This document shows positions 7,441-15,801 of a DNA stretch of 22,120 nt, piece after piece. Location: contig CALBKB010000221.1 in assembly GCA_937892635.1 (NCBI GenBank), positions 1 to 22,120 of the forward strand. Direction: 5' to 3'. Both the position numbers and the translations under genes were made by a program. Source of the stretch: an uncultured Clostridia bacterium (GTDB lineage Bacteria > Bacillota > Clostridia > Oscillospirales > UMGS1783). The notes beneath the pieces are model-generated. The model had not been told where the DNA came from. It searched no databases and saw nothing but the letters and a program-made list of their open reading frames with translations. How positions within the stretch are numbered: position 1 is the first letter of the stretch; each line of letters opens with the position of its first letter.

Positions 7441-8156
7441 ACATTTATGAAGTGAAAGATATAGCTCAACGCGTCGAAGGCAATTCTTATGTTGGCCGTG
7501 GCATTGTTGTTGGCAAGACCGAAGATGGAACAAAGGCTTGTGCGGCTTATTTTATCATGGGGCGCAGCAGTAATAGTCGTAATCGTGTTTTTACTCTCAG
7601 AGACGGTGATTTATATACCGAACCTTTTGATGCCTCGAAAGTAGAGGATCCCAGCTTAATTATTTATGCGGCGGTTCGTAGCTATCAGAATAATCTGATC
7701 GTTACCAATGGCGATCAAACGGATACCATCTATGACGGCCTTAACAACGGAATGTCGTTCAGTGGCGCCTTGGAATCGCGTGAGTTTGAGCCCGACTTTC
7801 CCAATTTAACACCTCGCATTAGCGCCATGTTAACCTTTGATAACAATGACTTTTCCTATCAAATGAGTATTTTGAAGAGTGCTGATGAAAAGGGAACAGC
7901 TTGTAATCGCTATACCTTCGCTTATCCGTCACTGAATGGTTTGGGACATTTTATTCATACCTATGTATGTGACGGTAATCCCATCCCAACATTCCAAGGT
8001 GAACCGGAGCGTGTTGCCATTCCGAATGATATTAATCGTTTTACGCAGGATCTATGGGCGGCTCTGGATGCCGACAACAAAATCTCCCTATATGTAAAGT
8101 ATATTGACCTTACAAACGGAGACGTCGAAGAACGTTTGATCAATAAGAATAAATAA
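7437..8156 (+). CDS. purO: IMP cyclohydrolase, archaeal PurO type
   Basis: I assign this to the IMP_cyclohyd family (PF07826, PurO), which closes FAICAR to IMP, the last step of the pathway. The basis is the N-terminal NSYVGRGIVVGKT and the motif FIMGRSSNSRNRVF (about 39-52), then IIYAAVR, VTNGDQT and the TPRIS stretch. It is 239 residues, a little longer than archaeal PurO (about 200). It is unrelated to the N-terminal cyclohydrolase domain of ordinary bacterial PurH. That domain is missing here: the operon instead has a stand-alone AICAR formyltransferase at 9616. The ATG at 7437 overlaps the purN stop (ATGA). Confidence in function comes from family motifs plus this complementary gap. Confidence 0.9.
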   Translation: MNIYEVKDIAQRVEGNSYVGRGIVVGKTEDGTKACAAYFIMGRSSNSRNRVFTLRDGDLYTEPFDASKVEDPSLIIYAAVRSYQNNLIVTNGDQTDTIYDGLNNGMSFSGALESREFEPDFPNLTPRISAMLTFDNNDFSYQMSILKSADEKGTACNRYTFAYPSLNGLGHFIHTYVCDGNPIPTFQGEPERVAIPNDINRFTQDLWAALDADNKISLYVKYIDLTNGDVEERLINKNK

Positions 8157-8167
8157 GGAGAAAAGAG

Positions 8168-9604
8168 ATGCCGAGCAAGGATCAATATCTGTCTCCGCTT
8201 TCAACGCGCTATGCAAGTGCGGAGATGCAGCAGATTTTTTCTGAAAACTATAAGTTTCGCACTTGGCGTAAATTGTGGATTAGTTTAGCTAAGGCAGAAC
8301 AAGCATTGGGTCTGGATATTACCGATGAACAGATTGCTCAGATGCGCGCATATCAGGATGATATTAACTATGAAGTGGCGGTTGAACGGGAAAAGGTTTG
8401 CCGTCATGACGTAATGAGTCATGTATATGCTTACAGTCAGCAGTGCCCGAAGGCGGAGCCGATTATTCATTTGGGTGCGACAAGCTGTTATGTGTGTGAT
8501 AATACAGATGTTATTATCATGCGTGAAGCATCGCGGATCGTTATGAAAAAAGCGGCGCAGGTTGTTAAAAATTTAGCGGTATTTGCTCAAAAATACAAGG
8601 CCATGCCTTGCTTGGCGTATACTCATTTGCAGCCTGCTCAGTTGACGACGGTTGGTAAGCGTGCTACCCTGTGGATGCATGAGCTGATTATGGATATGGA
8701 AAATCTGCAGTATCAGATGGATAATTTGAAACTGCTTGGCAACAAGGGCACCACCGGTACACAAGCAAGTTTTATGGAGCTGTTTGGTGGTGATGAGAGC
8801 AAGGTTAAGCAGTTAGAGCAGCTGATTGCTGAGGATATGGGTTTTTCCAGCTGTGCACCCGTTTCTGGGCAGACGTATTCCCGAAAGGTAGATTCTTATT
8901 TCTTGGGTGTTTTGTCGGGCATTGCACAAAGTGCTTATAAATTCTCGAATGATATGCGTATTTTGCAATCGTTTGAGGAGATGGAAGAGCCGTTTGAGAA
9001 AACACAGATTGGTTCTTCGGCTATGCCTTATAAGCGCAACCCCATGCGCAGTGAGCGTATTTCGGCCTTGGCTCGTTACGTTATTGTTGATACCATGAAC
9101 CCGGCGATGACGGCTGCCACGCAGTGGTTTGAGCGAACTTTGGACGACAGCGCCAATAAGCGCATCTCGGTTTCCGAGGCGTTCCTTGCTGTTGATGCCA
9201 TTTTGAATATTTACATCAATATCACCTCCGGCCTTGTAGTTTATGATAAGGTCGTTAACCGTAGAGTCATGGAAAAACTGCCCTTTATGGCGACCGAAAA
9301 CATCATGATGGAATCGGTTAAGCGTGGTGGGGATCGTCAAATGCTCCACGAGATCATTCGTGTTCATTCTCATGCAGCGGCGGCCAAAGTGAAACTGGAA
9401 GGCGGACAAAACGACCTGATTGATCGCATTGCGGCAGATGAGAAGATTCCCTTATCTAAGGAAGAGATATTGGCGCAGCTCGATCCGTCTAAATATATTG
9501 GTCGTAGTGTGTCGCAGGTTGATGAGTTTCTGGCTGCGGTTGTTGCGCCCATACTGGAGCAATACGCAACCGAATCGGAGATAGTTGCTCAATTGAACAT
9601 ATAA
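8168..9604 (+). CDS. purB: Adenylosuccinate lyase (ADSL, long eukaryote-like form)
   Basis: Fumarase/aspartase superfamily lyase that converts SAICAR to AICAR and adenylosuccinate to AMP. The signature loop SSAMPYKRNP is at 283-292. Other motifs are HLGATSCYVCDNTD, THLQPAQLTTVGKR, KGTTGTQASF, QWFERTLDDSAN and LPFMATENI. The 478-residue length and these motifs resemble animal ADSL (about 484 residues) rather than the 431-residue B. subtilis PurB. An AAGGAG ribosome binding site precedes the start, 11 bases after purO. It supplies the AICAR used by the next gene's product. Confidence 0.96.
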   Translation: MPSKDQYLSPLSTRYASAEMQQIFSENYKFRTWRKLWISLAKAEQALGLDITDEQIAQMRAYQDDINYEVAVEREKVCRHDVMSHVYAYSQQCPKAEPIIHLGATSCYVCDNTDVIIMREASRIVMKKAAQVVKNLAVFAQKYKAMPCLAYTHLQPAQLTTVGKRATLWMHELIMDMENLQYQMDNLKLLGNKGTTGTQASFMELFGGDESKVKQLEQLIAEDMGFSSCAPVSGQTYSRKVDSYFLGVLSGIAQSAYKFSNDMRILQSFEEMEEPFEKTQIGSSAMPYKRNPMRSERISALARYVIVDTMNPAMTAATQWFERTLDDSANKRISVSEAFLAVDAILNIYINITSGLVVYDKVVNRRVMEKLPFMATENIMMESVKRGGDRQMLHEIIRVHSHAAAAKVKLEGGQNDLIDRIAADEKIPLSKEEILAQLDPSKYIGRSVSQVDEFLAAVVAPILEQYATESEIVAQLNI

Positions 9605-9615
9605 GGAGAAACAAA

Positions 9616-10800
9616 ATGAAGGAATTTGAGTTAAAATACGGCTGCAATCCCAATCAAAAGCCGTCTAAGATTTATATGCATGACGGGACGGAACTGCCGA
9701 TTCAAATTTTGTGTGGTCGCCCCGGCTATATTAACTTTTTGGATGCCTTTAACAGCTGGCAGTTGGTAAAAGAACTGAAAGAAGCACTTGGTATGCCTGC
9801 CGTAACCTCGTTTAAGCATGTGAGCCCGACTTCGGCGGCGGTTGGCATTCCGCTGTCGGATTCGTTAAAAAAAGCGTGCTTTGTTGATGATGTTGCCGGA
9901 CTGGATGAATCTCCGTTGGCTTGTGCCTATGCCCGTGCGCGTGGCACGGATCGTATGTGTTCCTTTGGAGATTTTGTTGCCCTCTCCGACGTATGTGACG
10001 TTACCACGGCAAAGATGATCAAGCGTGAAGTTTCTGACGGTGTTATCGCTCCCGGCTATGAGCCTGAAGCATTGGAGATCTTAAAACAAAAGCGCAAAGG
10101 GAATTACAACGTTATCCAAATTGATCCATCTTTTGTTCCTGATCCCATTGAGCGCAAACAGGTGTACGGGATTACTTTTGAGCAGGGACGAAACAATTTC
10201 AAAATTGATCGTGAATTGCTTACGAATATCGTAACGGCTAATAAAGATTTGCCTGAGAGTGCGGTAAGAGATCTGATCATTGCTCTTATTACTCTCAAAT
10301 ACACCCAATCCAATTCGGTATGCTATGCTTACGACGGACAGGCAATTGGTGTTGGTGCCGGTCAGCAGTCGAGAATTCATTGTACCCGTTTAGCCGGCAC
10401 AAAGGCAGATACCTGGTTTTTGCGTCAACATGATAAGGTGTTGAATCTGCCCTTTAAGGATACGCTGGGTCGTGCTGATCGTGATAACGTTGTTGATGGA
10501 TATATCAATAAAAACGAAGAAGATGTCTGTGCAGAAGGTAACTGGCAGAAATATTTCACGTATCAGCCCGAGCCGTTGACTGATGCTGAAGCCAAGGAAT
10601 TCCTCGCTTCGTGCACCAATGTGGCGCTTGGCTCTGATGCCTTCTTCCCGTTTAGTGACAACATTGAACGTGCCTATCGCAGCGGCGTAAAATACATCGC
10701 AGAGCCTGGTGGTTCCATTCGTGATGACGCGGTAATTTCTTGTTGCGATAAATACAACATGGTTCTGGCATTTACCGGCATGCGCTTGTTCCATCACTAA
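9616..10800 (+). CDS. purH: Stand-alone AICAR formyltransferase (PurH C-terminal domain only, PurV type)
   Basis: Transfers a formyl group from 10-formyl-THF to AICAR, giving FAICAR. The whole 394-residue protein corresponds to the transformylase domain of PurH/ATIC; the N-terminal cyclohydrolase domain is absent. The catalytic Lys-His pair is K67-H68 in SFKHVSP. ARARGTDRMCSFGDFVALSD, REVSDGVIAPGYE, KYTQSNSVCYA, GAGQQSRIHCTRLAG and a C-terminal RLFHH are all present. These motifs are strikingly like human ATIC residue for residue. The missing cyclohydrolase activity is presumably supplied by PurO at 7437. GGAG precedes the start, 11 bases after purB. In the literature a separate AICARFT is also called PurV. 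Confidence 0.95.
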   Translation: MKEFELKYGCNPNQKPSKIYMHDGTELPIQILCGRPGYINFLDAFNSWQLVKELKEALGMPAVTSFKHVSPTSAAVGIPLSDSLKKACFVDDVAGLDESPLACAYARARGTDRMCSFGDFVALSDVCDVTTAKMIKREVSDGVIAPGYEPEALEILKQKRKGNYNVIQIDPSFVPDPIERKQVYGITFEQGRNNFKIDRELLTNIVTANKDLPESAVRDLIIALITLKYTQSNSVCYAYDGQAIGVGAGQQSRIHCTRLAGTKADTWFLRQHDKVLNLPFKDTLGRADRDNVVDGYINKNEEDVCAEGNWQKYFTYQPEPLTDAEAKEFLASCTNVALGSDAFFPFSDNIERAYRSGVKYIAEPGGSIRDDAVISCCDKYNMVLAFTGMRLFHH

Positions 10801-10812
10801 TGGAGGATATCA

Positions 10813-12084
10813 ATGAAGGTAATGGTTATCGGCGGTGGCGGCAGAGAACATGCCATCATCCGCAAACTTAATGAAAATCCGCAAGTAGAAAAGCTTTACG
10901 CTCTCCCCGGCAATGCCGGTATGGAAAAGGATGCCGAATGCATCAATATTAACGCAAAGGATATCGAGGCTATTGTTGCCTTTGCCGTGGAAAATCAGGT
11001 TGACTATGCGGTTGTTGCCCCGGATGATCCGCTGGTTCTTGGATGCGTAGATGCACTTCAAGCCAAGGGCATACCTTGTTTTGGGCCTACGGCTGACGCT
11101 GCCATTATTGAAGGCAGCAAGGTGTTTTCTAAGCAGCTTATGAAAAAATACGGTATTCCTACGGCGGCATACGAAGTGTTTACTGATATGCAAGAGGCTT
11201 TGGAATATTTGGAGACGGCCGCTATTCCCGTGGTTATCAAAGCTGATGGGTTGGCGCTTGGAAAAGGTGTTATTATTGCTAATACTCTTGTAGAAGCACA
11301 AGACGCCGTAAAAAGCATGATGCAGGATAAAGCATTTGGCGCCAGCGGAGATCAGATTGTTATTGAAGAGTTTTTAACCGGACCTGAGGTTTCGGTACTT
11401 TCGTTTACCGACGGAAAAACCGTCATCCCCATGGTTTCTTCTATGGATCATAAGAGAGCGGGGGATAACGATACCGGACTCAATACCGGTGGCATGGGAA
11501 CGGTTGCCCCTAATCCGTATTACACAAAAGAAATTGCGGATGAGTGCATGGAAAAGATCTTTCTGCCTACTGTAAATGCGATGAACGCAGAAGGACGCAC
11601 GTTTAAAGGCTGTTTGTATTTTGGCCTGATGCTCACGCCAAACGGCCCCAAGGTAATCGAATATAATTGTAGATTCGGTGATCCCGAAACACAGGTTGTG
11701 CTACCGCTGTTGAAAAGTGACCTGCTTACGGTTATGCAGGCTGTTACTAATGGGACGTTGTCTCAAACGGATGTTGTATTTGAGGACGCTTATGCCTGTT
11801 GTGTCATTATGGCTTCTAACGGCTATCCTTCGGCTTATGATAAAGGATTTCCGCTGGAGATTCCTGCTGATGTGGATGGGCAGGTTTATGTTGCGGGTGC
11901 CGCTAAAAAAGATGGCATACTGGTTACTAACGGAGGACGAGTCCTGGGCTGCACTGCTGTCGGTGAATCGCTCAAAGAGGCAATTTCTAAGGCGTATGAC
12001 GTGGTGGAGCGGGTGCATTTTAGTAATGCCTATTGGCGTCACGATATCGGTGCACGCGCCATGAAGGCCTATTCGGAGGAATAA
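10813..12084 (+). CDS. purD: Phosphoribosylamine--glycine ligase (GAR synthetase)
   Basis: ATP-grasp ligase joining phosphoribosylamine and glycine, the step after PurF. The N-terminal VMVIGGGGREHAI, the ATP-grasp segment PVVIKADGLALGKGV, the loop MDHKRAGDNDTGLNTGGMGT and RFGDPETQ (287-294) are present. The length of 423 residues is normal. The usual GPE.PLV.G motif reads APDDPLVLG here, a mild divergence. GGAGG precedes the start. Phosphoribosylamine is unstable, so co-expression with purF is sensible. The gene ends one base before the purL ATG, whose ribosome binding site lies inside the purD 3' end. Confidence 0.96.
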   Translation: MKVMVIGGGGREHAIIRKLNENPQVEKLYALPGNAGMEKDAECININAKDIEAIVAFAVENQVDYAVVAPDDPLVLGCVDALQAKGIPCFGPTADAAIIEGSKVFSKQLMKKYGIPTAAYEVFTDMQEALEYLETAAIPVVIKADGLALGKGVIIANTLVEAQDAVKSMMQDKAFGASGDQIVIEEFLTGPEVSVLSFTDGKTVIPMVSSMDHKRAGDNDTGLNTGGMGTVAPNPYYTKEIADECMEKIFLPTVNAMNAEGRTFKGCLYFGLMLTPNGPKVIEYNCRFGDPETQVVLPLLKSDLLTVMQAVTNGTLSQTDVVFEDAYACCVIMASNGYPSAYDKGFPLEIPADVDGQVYVAGAAKKDGILVTNGGRVLGCTAVGESLKEAISKAYDVVERVHFSNAYWRHDIGARAMKAYSEE

Positions 12085-12085
12085 C

Positions 12086-15000
12086 ATGGTTTACAGAGTA
12101 TATGTTGAAAAAAGAAAAGAACTAGCTCATGAAGCTAAGTCTTTACTGAGTGATGCTCGTACGTTATTGGGTATCGAATCGTTAACGGACGTACGCGTGA
12201 TCAATCGTTACGATGCTGAAAATATCACCAAAGAGCTATTTGATTATGCCAAAAAGACGGTTTTCTCTGAACCGCAGTTGGATCTTGTGAGTGATGACTT
12301 ACAGGCAGACAACGCCGTAGTGTTTGCGGTTGAATATTTGCCCGGTCAGTTTGATCAGCGCGCCGATTCGGCCGCGCAATGTATTCAGATTATCTCGCAA
12401 GGGGATCGTCCGATCATTCATTCAGCCAAGGTATATGTTCTGAGCGGCAACTTGAGCCAAGATCAGATTGCTCAAATTAAAAAATATGTCATTAACCCGG
12501 TTGAGGCCAGAGAGGCTTCTTTGGCTATGCCGGAGACACTGCGTGCTAACTATGATGTTCCTACACAGGTACGTACGTTGGATGGATTCACTGACCTTGA
12601 TCGCAATGAGTTAGAGAATTTTGTTCGAGATTACGGTTTGGCTATGGATGCCGACGATATTGCCTTTTGTCAGCAGTATTTCATCAGCGAGCATCGGGAT
12701 CCCACTATCACGGAAATTCGTATGATTGACACCTATTGGTCGGATCATTGTCGTCACACCACTTTCTTGACAGAGATTGATTCCGTCACCTTTGAGGATG
12801 ATACACTGCAAGCGGCTTATCAGGAATATTTGGCCGTTCGCAAAGAAATTGGTCGCACCAACCCGATTTGTTTGATGGATCTTGCCACCATTGCCGTTAA
12901 GTATCTTAAACAGAACGGTAAACTGGATAAACTGGATGAATCGGAAGAAATAAATGCCTGCACGGTCAAGATCAACGTAAACGTTGATGGTGTTACCGAG
13001 CCTTGGCTTCTTTTGTTCAAGAATGAAACCCATAATCACCCTACCGAGATTGAGCCGTTCGGTGGTGCTGCTACTTGTATTGGTGGTGCCATTCGAGATC
13101 CGCTGTCGGGTCGATCCTATGTGTATGGCGCTATGCGTGTAACCGGTGCGGCAGATCCGCTTAAACCGGTTAATGAAACTATATCCGGTAAATTGCCGCA
13201 GCGAAAGATTGTTACTACGGCGGCGGCCGGTTATTCCTCTTACGGCAATCAGATTGGTTTGGCTACCGGTATTGTTGACGAGATTTATCACCCCGGCTAT
13301 GCGGCAAAACGCATGGAAATCGGTGCTGTTATTGCTGCAGCGCCGCAGGAAAACGTTCGACGCGAGCGTCCGACGCCCGGTGATGTTGTTATTTTGCTTG
13401 GCGGAAGCACGGGGCGTGACGGTATTGGCGGCGCAACCGGCTCCTCAAAAGCGCATAACGCTCACTCGGTTGAGACGTGTGGCGCAGAGGTTCAGAAAGG
13501 TAATGCTCCTGAGGAGCGTAAATTACAGCGATTGTTCCGCAACCCAACCGCTACCCGCATGATTAAACGTTGCAATGACTTTGGTGCCGGCGGTGTTTCG
13601 GTTGCCATTGGTGAATTAGCAGACGGCTTGATTATTAACCTCAATGCGGTTCCCAAGAAGTATGAGGGTCTTGATGGTACCGAACTGGCCATTAGTGAAT
13701 CGCAGGAACGCATGGCGGTTGTTATTGAAAAGGAAAATGTAGATGCCTTCCTTCGTCTGGCTGCTGAAGAGAATCTGCAAGCTTGTCAGGTGGCTGTGGT
13801 TCAGGGAGAAGCCCGCTTGGTGATGAATTGGAACGGGAAGAAGATTGTTGATATCAGTCGCGAATTCCTTAATTCAAACGGTGCCCCTAAGCATATCAGC
13901 ATTGAAACAGGCAAGCCTGAATCTTATGACAAAACCGTCGACGGATCATTTGTGGATAACTATAAGAAATTGGCTAGTGATTTGAACATCTGCTCAAAAC
14001 GCGGTCTGTCAGAACGGTTTGACTCAACCATTGGTGCAGGGGCAGTCTTTATGCCGTTTGGCGGTAAATATCAGCTTACGCCGGTACAAGCTATGGTGCA
14101 AAAGATTTCGGTCGAAAAGAAACACACCGACGATGTATCGTTGATGTCTTGGGGATATAATCCTTTCATCACCGAAAAAAGTCCGTATCATGGTGCTTAC
14201 TTGGCAGTTGTTGAGTCGGTATGCAAGCTGGTTGCGTGTGGTGCCAAATTTGAAGATGTATATTTGACATTCCAGGAATACTTTGAAAAATTAGGCAAGA
14301 ACAGTAAGCGTTGGGGAAAACCCTTAGCGGCTCTTCTTGGTGCCTTTCGCGCACAAAAAGAGCTTCAAATCGGCTCCATTGGCGGTAAAGACTCGATGAG
14401 CGGTTCCTTTGAGAATATTGATGTTCCGCCGACGCTGGTATCCTTTGCTGTTACGACCGATAAGATTACTCATATGGTCTCGCCTGAATTTAAGAAGGCC
14501 GGTCACAAAATTGTTTGCCTTTCTCCTGAGTATGACGTGGATGGACTGCCTAAGACCGAGTCGTTGCTTTCTGTATTTGAACAGGTTACTGCGCTGATGC
14601 GCAGCGGTAAGGCAGTTGCCTGCTATACGCCGGGGCTCGGTGGCATTGCCGAAGCGATCATGAAGATGGCATTTGGCAATGGTTTAGGTGTTGCTGTTGA
14701 TGCTAATATCAGCAACCAAACTCTCTTTGGCTACAGTTATGCCTCTTTTGTATTGGAAGTAACAGAAGATATTGACGGTGCGCTTGTTGTTGGTACGGTA
14801 ACTGATGACGGCAAACTTTCTCGCGGGCAAGAGTGTCTGGCTATGGATGAGCTTCTCGGCATTTATGAAAATAAACTGGAAAGTGTCTTTGCCTGCAATA
14901 TTCCTACGCCCGAGTCGCAGATGTGCAACTTCTCTTATCAGGCCAAAGAGCGAAAAGCACCGTCTATTCGCGTGGCTAAACCCAAGGTACTTATTCCTGT

Positions 15001-15775
15001 TTTCCCTGGAACCAACTGTGAATATGATAGCGCCAAAGCGGTTCGCGATGCCGGCGCCGAGCCCGAGATTCTTGTTATCAACAATCTTTCGGCTCTTGGT
15101 ATTCAGGATAGCGTTGAGCGCTTTGTTAAACAGCTTAAACAGTCTCAGGTTGTATTTGTGCCCGGCGGATTCTCGGGTGGTGACGAGCCGGACGGTAGCG
15201 GTAAGTTTATCACGGCATTCTTCCGCAATGCTGCCGTAAAAGAAGGGGTCACCGATCTTCTGGAGAACCGCGACGGCCTCATGTGCGGTATCTGTAACGG
15301 ATTCCAGGCGTTGATTAAATTGGGTCTGGTGCCGTATGGTAAGATCATTGATACGGATGCTAACTGTCCGACCTTGACCTTTAACACGATTGGTCGTCAC
15401 CAGTCGCGCATTGTTCGAACTCGTATTGTCTCGAATCAGTCTCCTTGGTTGGCTTTAACTGAGGTAGGGGATGTGTATAATGTTGCTATCTCGCACGGTG
15501 AAGGCCGCTTCTTAGCTGACGAGGCACTTGTTCAAGAGCTGGCCCGAAACGGACAGATTGCAACCCAATATGTCGATCTGGATAATAAGGCAACTGCGGA
15601 TATTCGCTATAATCCCAATGGTTCTATCTTCGCCATTGAGGGCATTACATCGCCAGACGGTCGCGTGTTTGGTAAAATGGGTCATAGTGAGCGCATTGGT
15701 GATGGTTTGTATCAAAACGTTCCCGGTAATTATGATATTCGTATGTTTGAATCGGCGGTTCATTATTTCAAATAA
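12086..15775 (+). CDS. purL: Phosphoribosylformylglycinamidine synthase, single-chain
   Basis: Converts FGAR to FGAM with ATP and glutamine. This is a 1229-residue fusion of N-terminal, two synthase and C-terminal glutaminase domains, the large form found in Clostridia and streptococci rather than the split PurSQL of Bacillus. Synthase motifs include WSDHCRHTTF, ETHNHPTEIEPFGGAAT and GGSTGRDGIGGATGSS. The class I glutaminase is intact: nucleophile C1070 in MCGICNGFQ, H1137 in SHGEGRF, and catalytic H1200/E1202 in MGHSERIG. This contrasts with the dead glutaminase in PurF of the same operon. The start follows GGAGGA located in the purD end. Confidence 0.97.
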   Translation: MVYRVYVEKRKELAHEAKSLLSDARTLLGIESLTDVRVINRYDAENITKELFDYAKKTVFSEPQLDLVSDDLQADNAVVFAVEYLPGQFDQRADSAAQCIQIISQGDRPIIHSAKVYVLSGNLSQDQIAQIKKYVINPVEAREASLAMPETLRANYDVPTQVRTLDGFTDLDRNELENFVRDYGLAMDADDIAFCQQYFISEHRDPTITEIRMIDTYWSDHCRHTTFLTEIDSVTFEDDTLQAAYQEYLAVRKEIGRTNPICLMDLATIAVKYLKQNGKLDKLDESEEINACTVKINVNVDGVTEPWLLLFKNETHNHPTEIEPFGGAATCIGGAIRDPLSGRSYVYGAMRVTGAADPLKPVNETISGKLPQRKIVTTAAAGYSSYGNQIGLATGIVDEIYHPGYAAKRMEIGAVIAAAPQENVRRERPTPGDVVILLGGSTGRDGIGGATGSSKAHNAHSVETCGAEVQKGNAPEERKLQRLFRNPTATRMIKRCNDFGAGGVSVAIGELADGLIINLNAVPKKYEGLDGTELAISESQERMAVVIEKENVDAFLRLAAEENLQACQVAVVQGEARLVMNWNGKKIVDISREFLNSNGAPKHISIETGKPESYDKTVDGSFVDNYKKLASDLNICSKRGLSERFDSTIGAGAVFMPFGGKYQLTPVQAMVQKISVEKKHTDDVSLMSWGYNPFITEKSPYHGAYLAVVESVCKLVACGAKFEDVYLTFQEYFEKLGKNSKRWGKPLAALLGAFRAQKELQIGSIGGKDSMSGSFENIDVPPTLVSFAVTTDKITHMVSPEFKKAGHKIVCLSPEYDVDGLPKTESLLSVFEQVTALMRSGKAVACYTPGLGGIAEAIMKMAFGNGLGVAVDANISNQTLFGYSYASFVLEVTEDIDGALVVGTVTDDGKLSRGQECLAMDELLGIYENKLESVFACNIPTPESQMCNFSYQAKERKAPSIRVAKPKVLIPVFPGTNCEYDSAKAVRDAGAEPEILVINNLSALGIQDSVERFVKQLKQSQVVFVPGGFSGGDEPDGSGKFITAFFRNAAVKEGVTDLLENRDGLMCGICNGFQALIKLGLVPYGKIIDTDANCPTLTFNTIGRHQSRIVRTRIVSNQSPWLALTEVGDVYNVAISHGEGRFLADEALVQELARNGQIATQYVDLDNKATADIRYNPNGSIFAIEGITSPDGRVFGKMGHSERIGDGLYQNVPGNYDIRMFESAVHYFK

Positions 15776-15801
15776 AGACTATATAACAAGGAGTGCAGGA
15801 T

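Noticed and set aside
8813..9409. Long minus-strand open frame inside purB (198 codons)
   Set aside because: It is antisense to conserved ADSL motifs, with no ribosome binding site or domain content seen.
12611..13291. Long minus-strand open frame inside purL (226 codons)
   Set aside because: It is a shadow of the purL reading frame: it has no recognisable protein family and sits wholly under strongly conserved PurL motifs.
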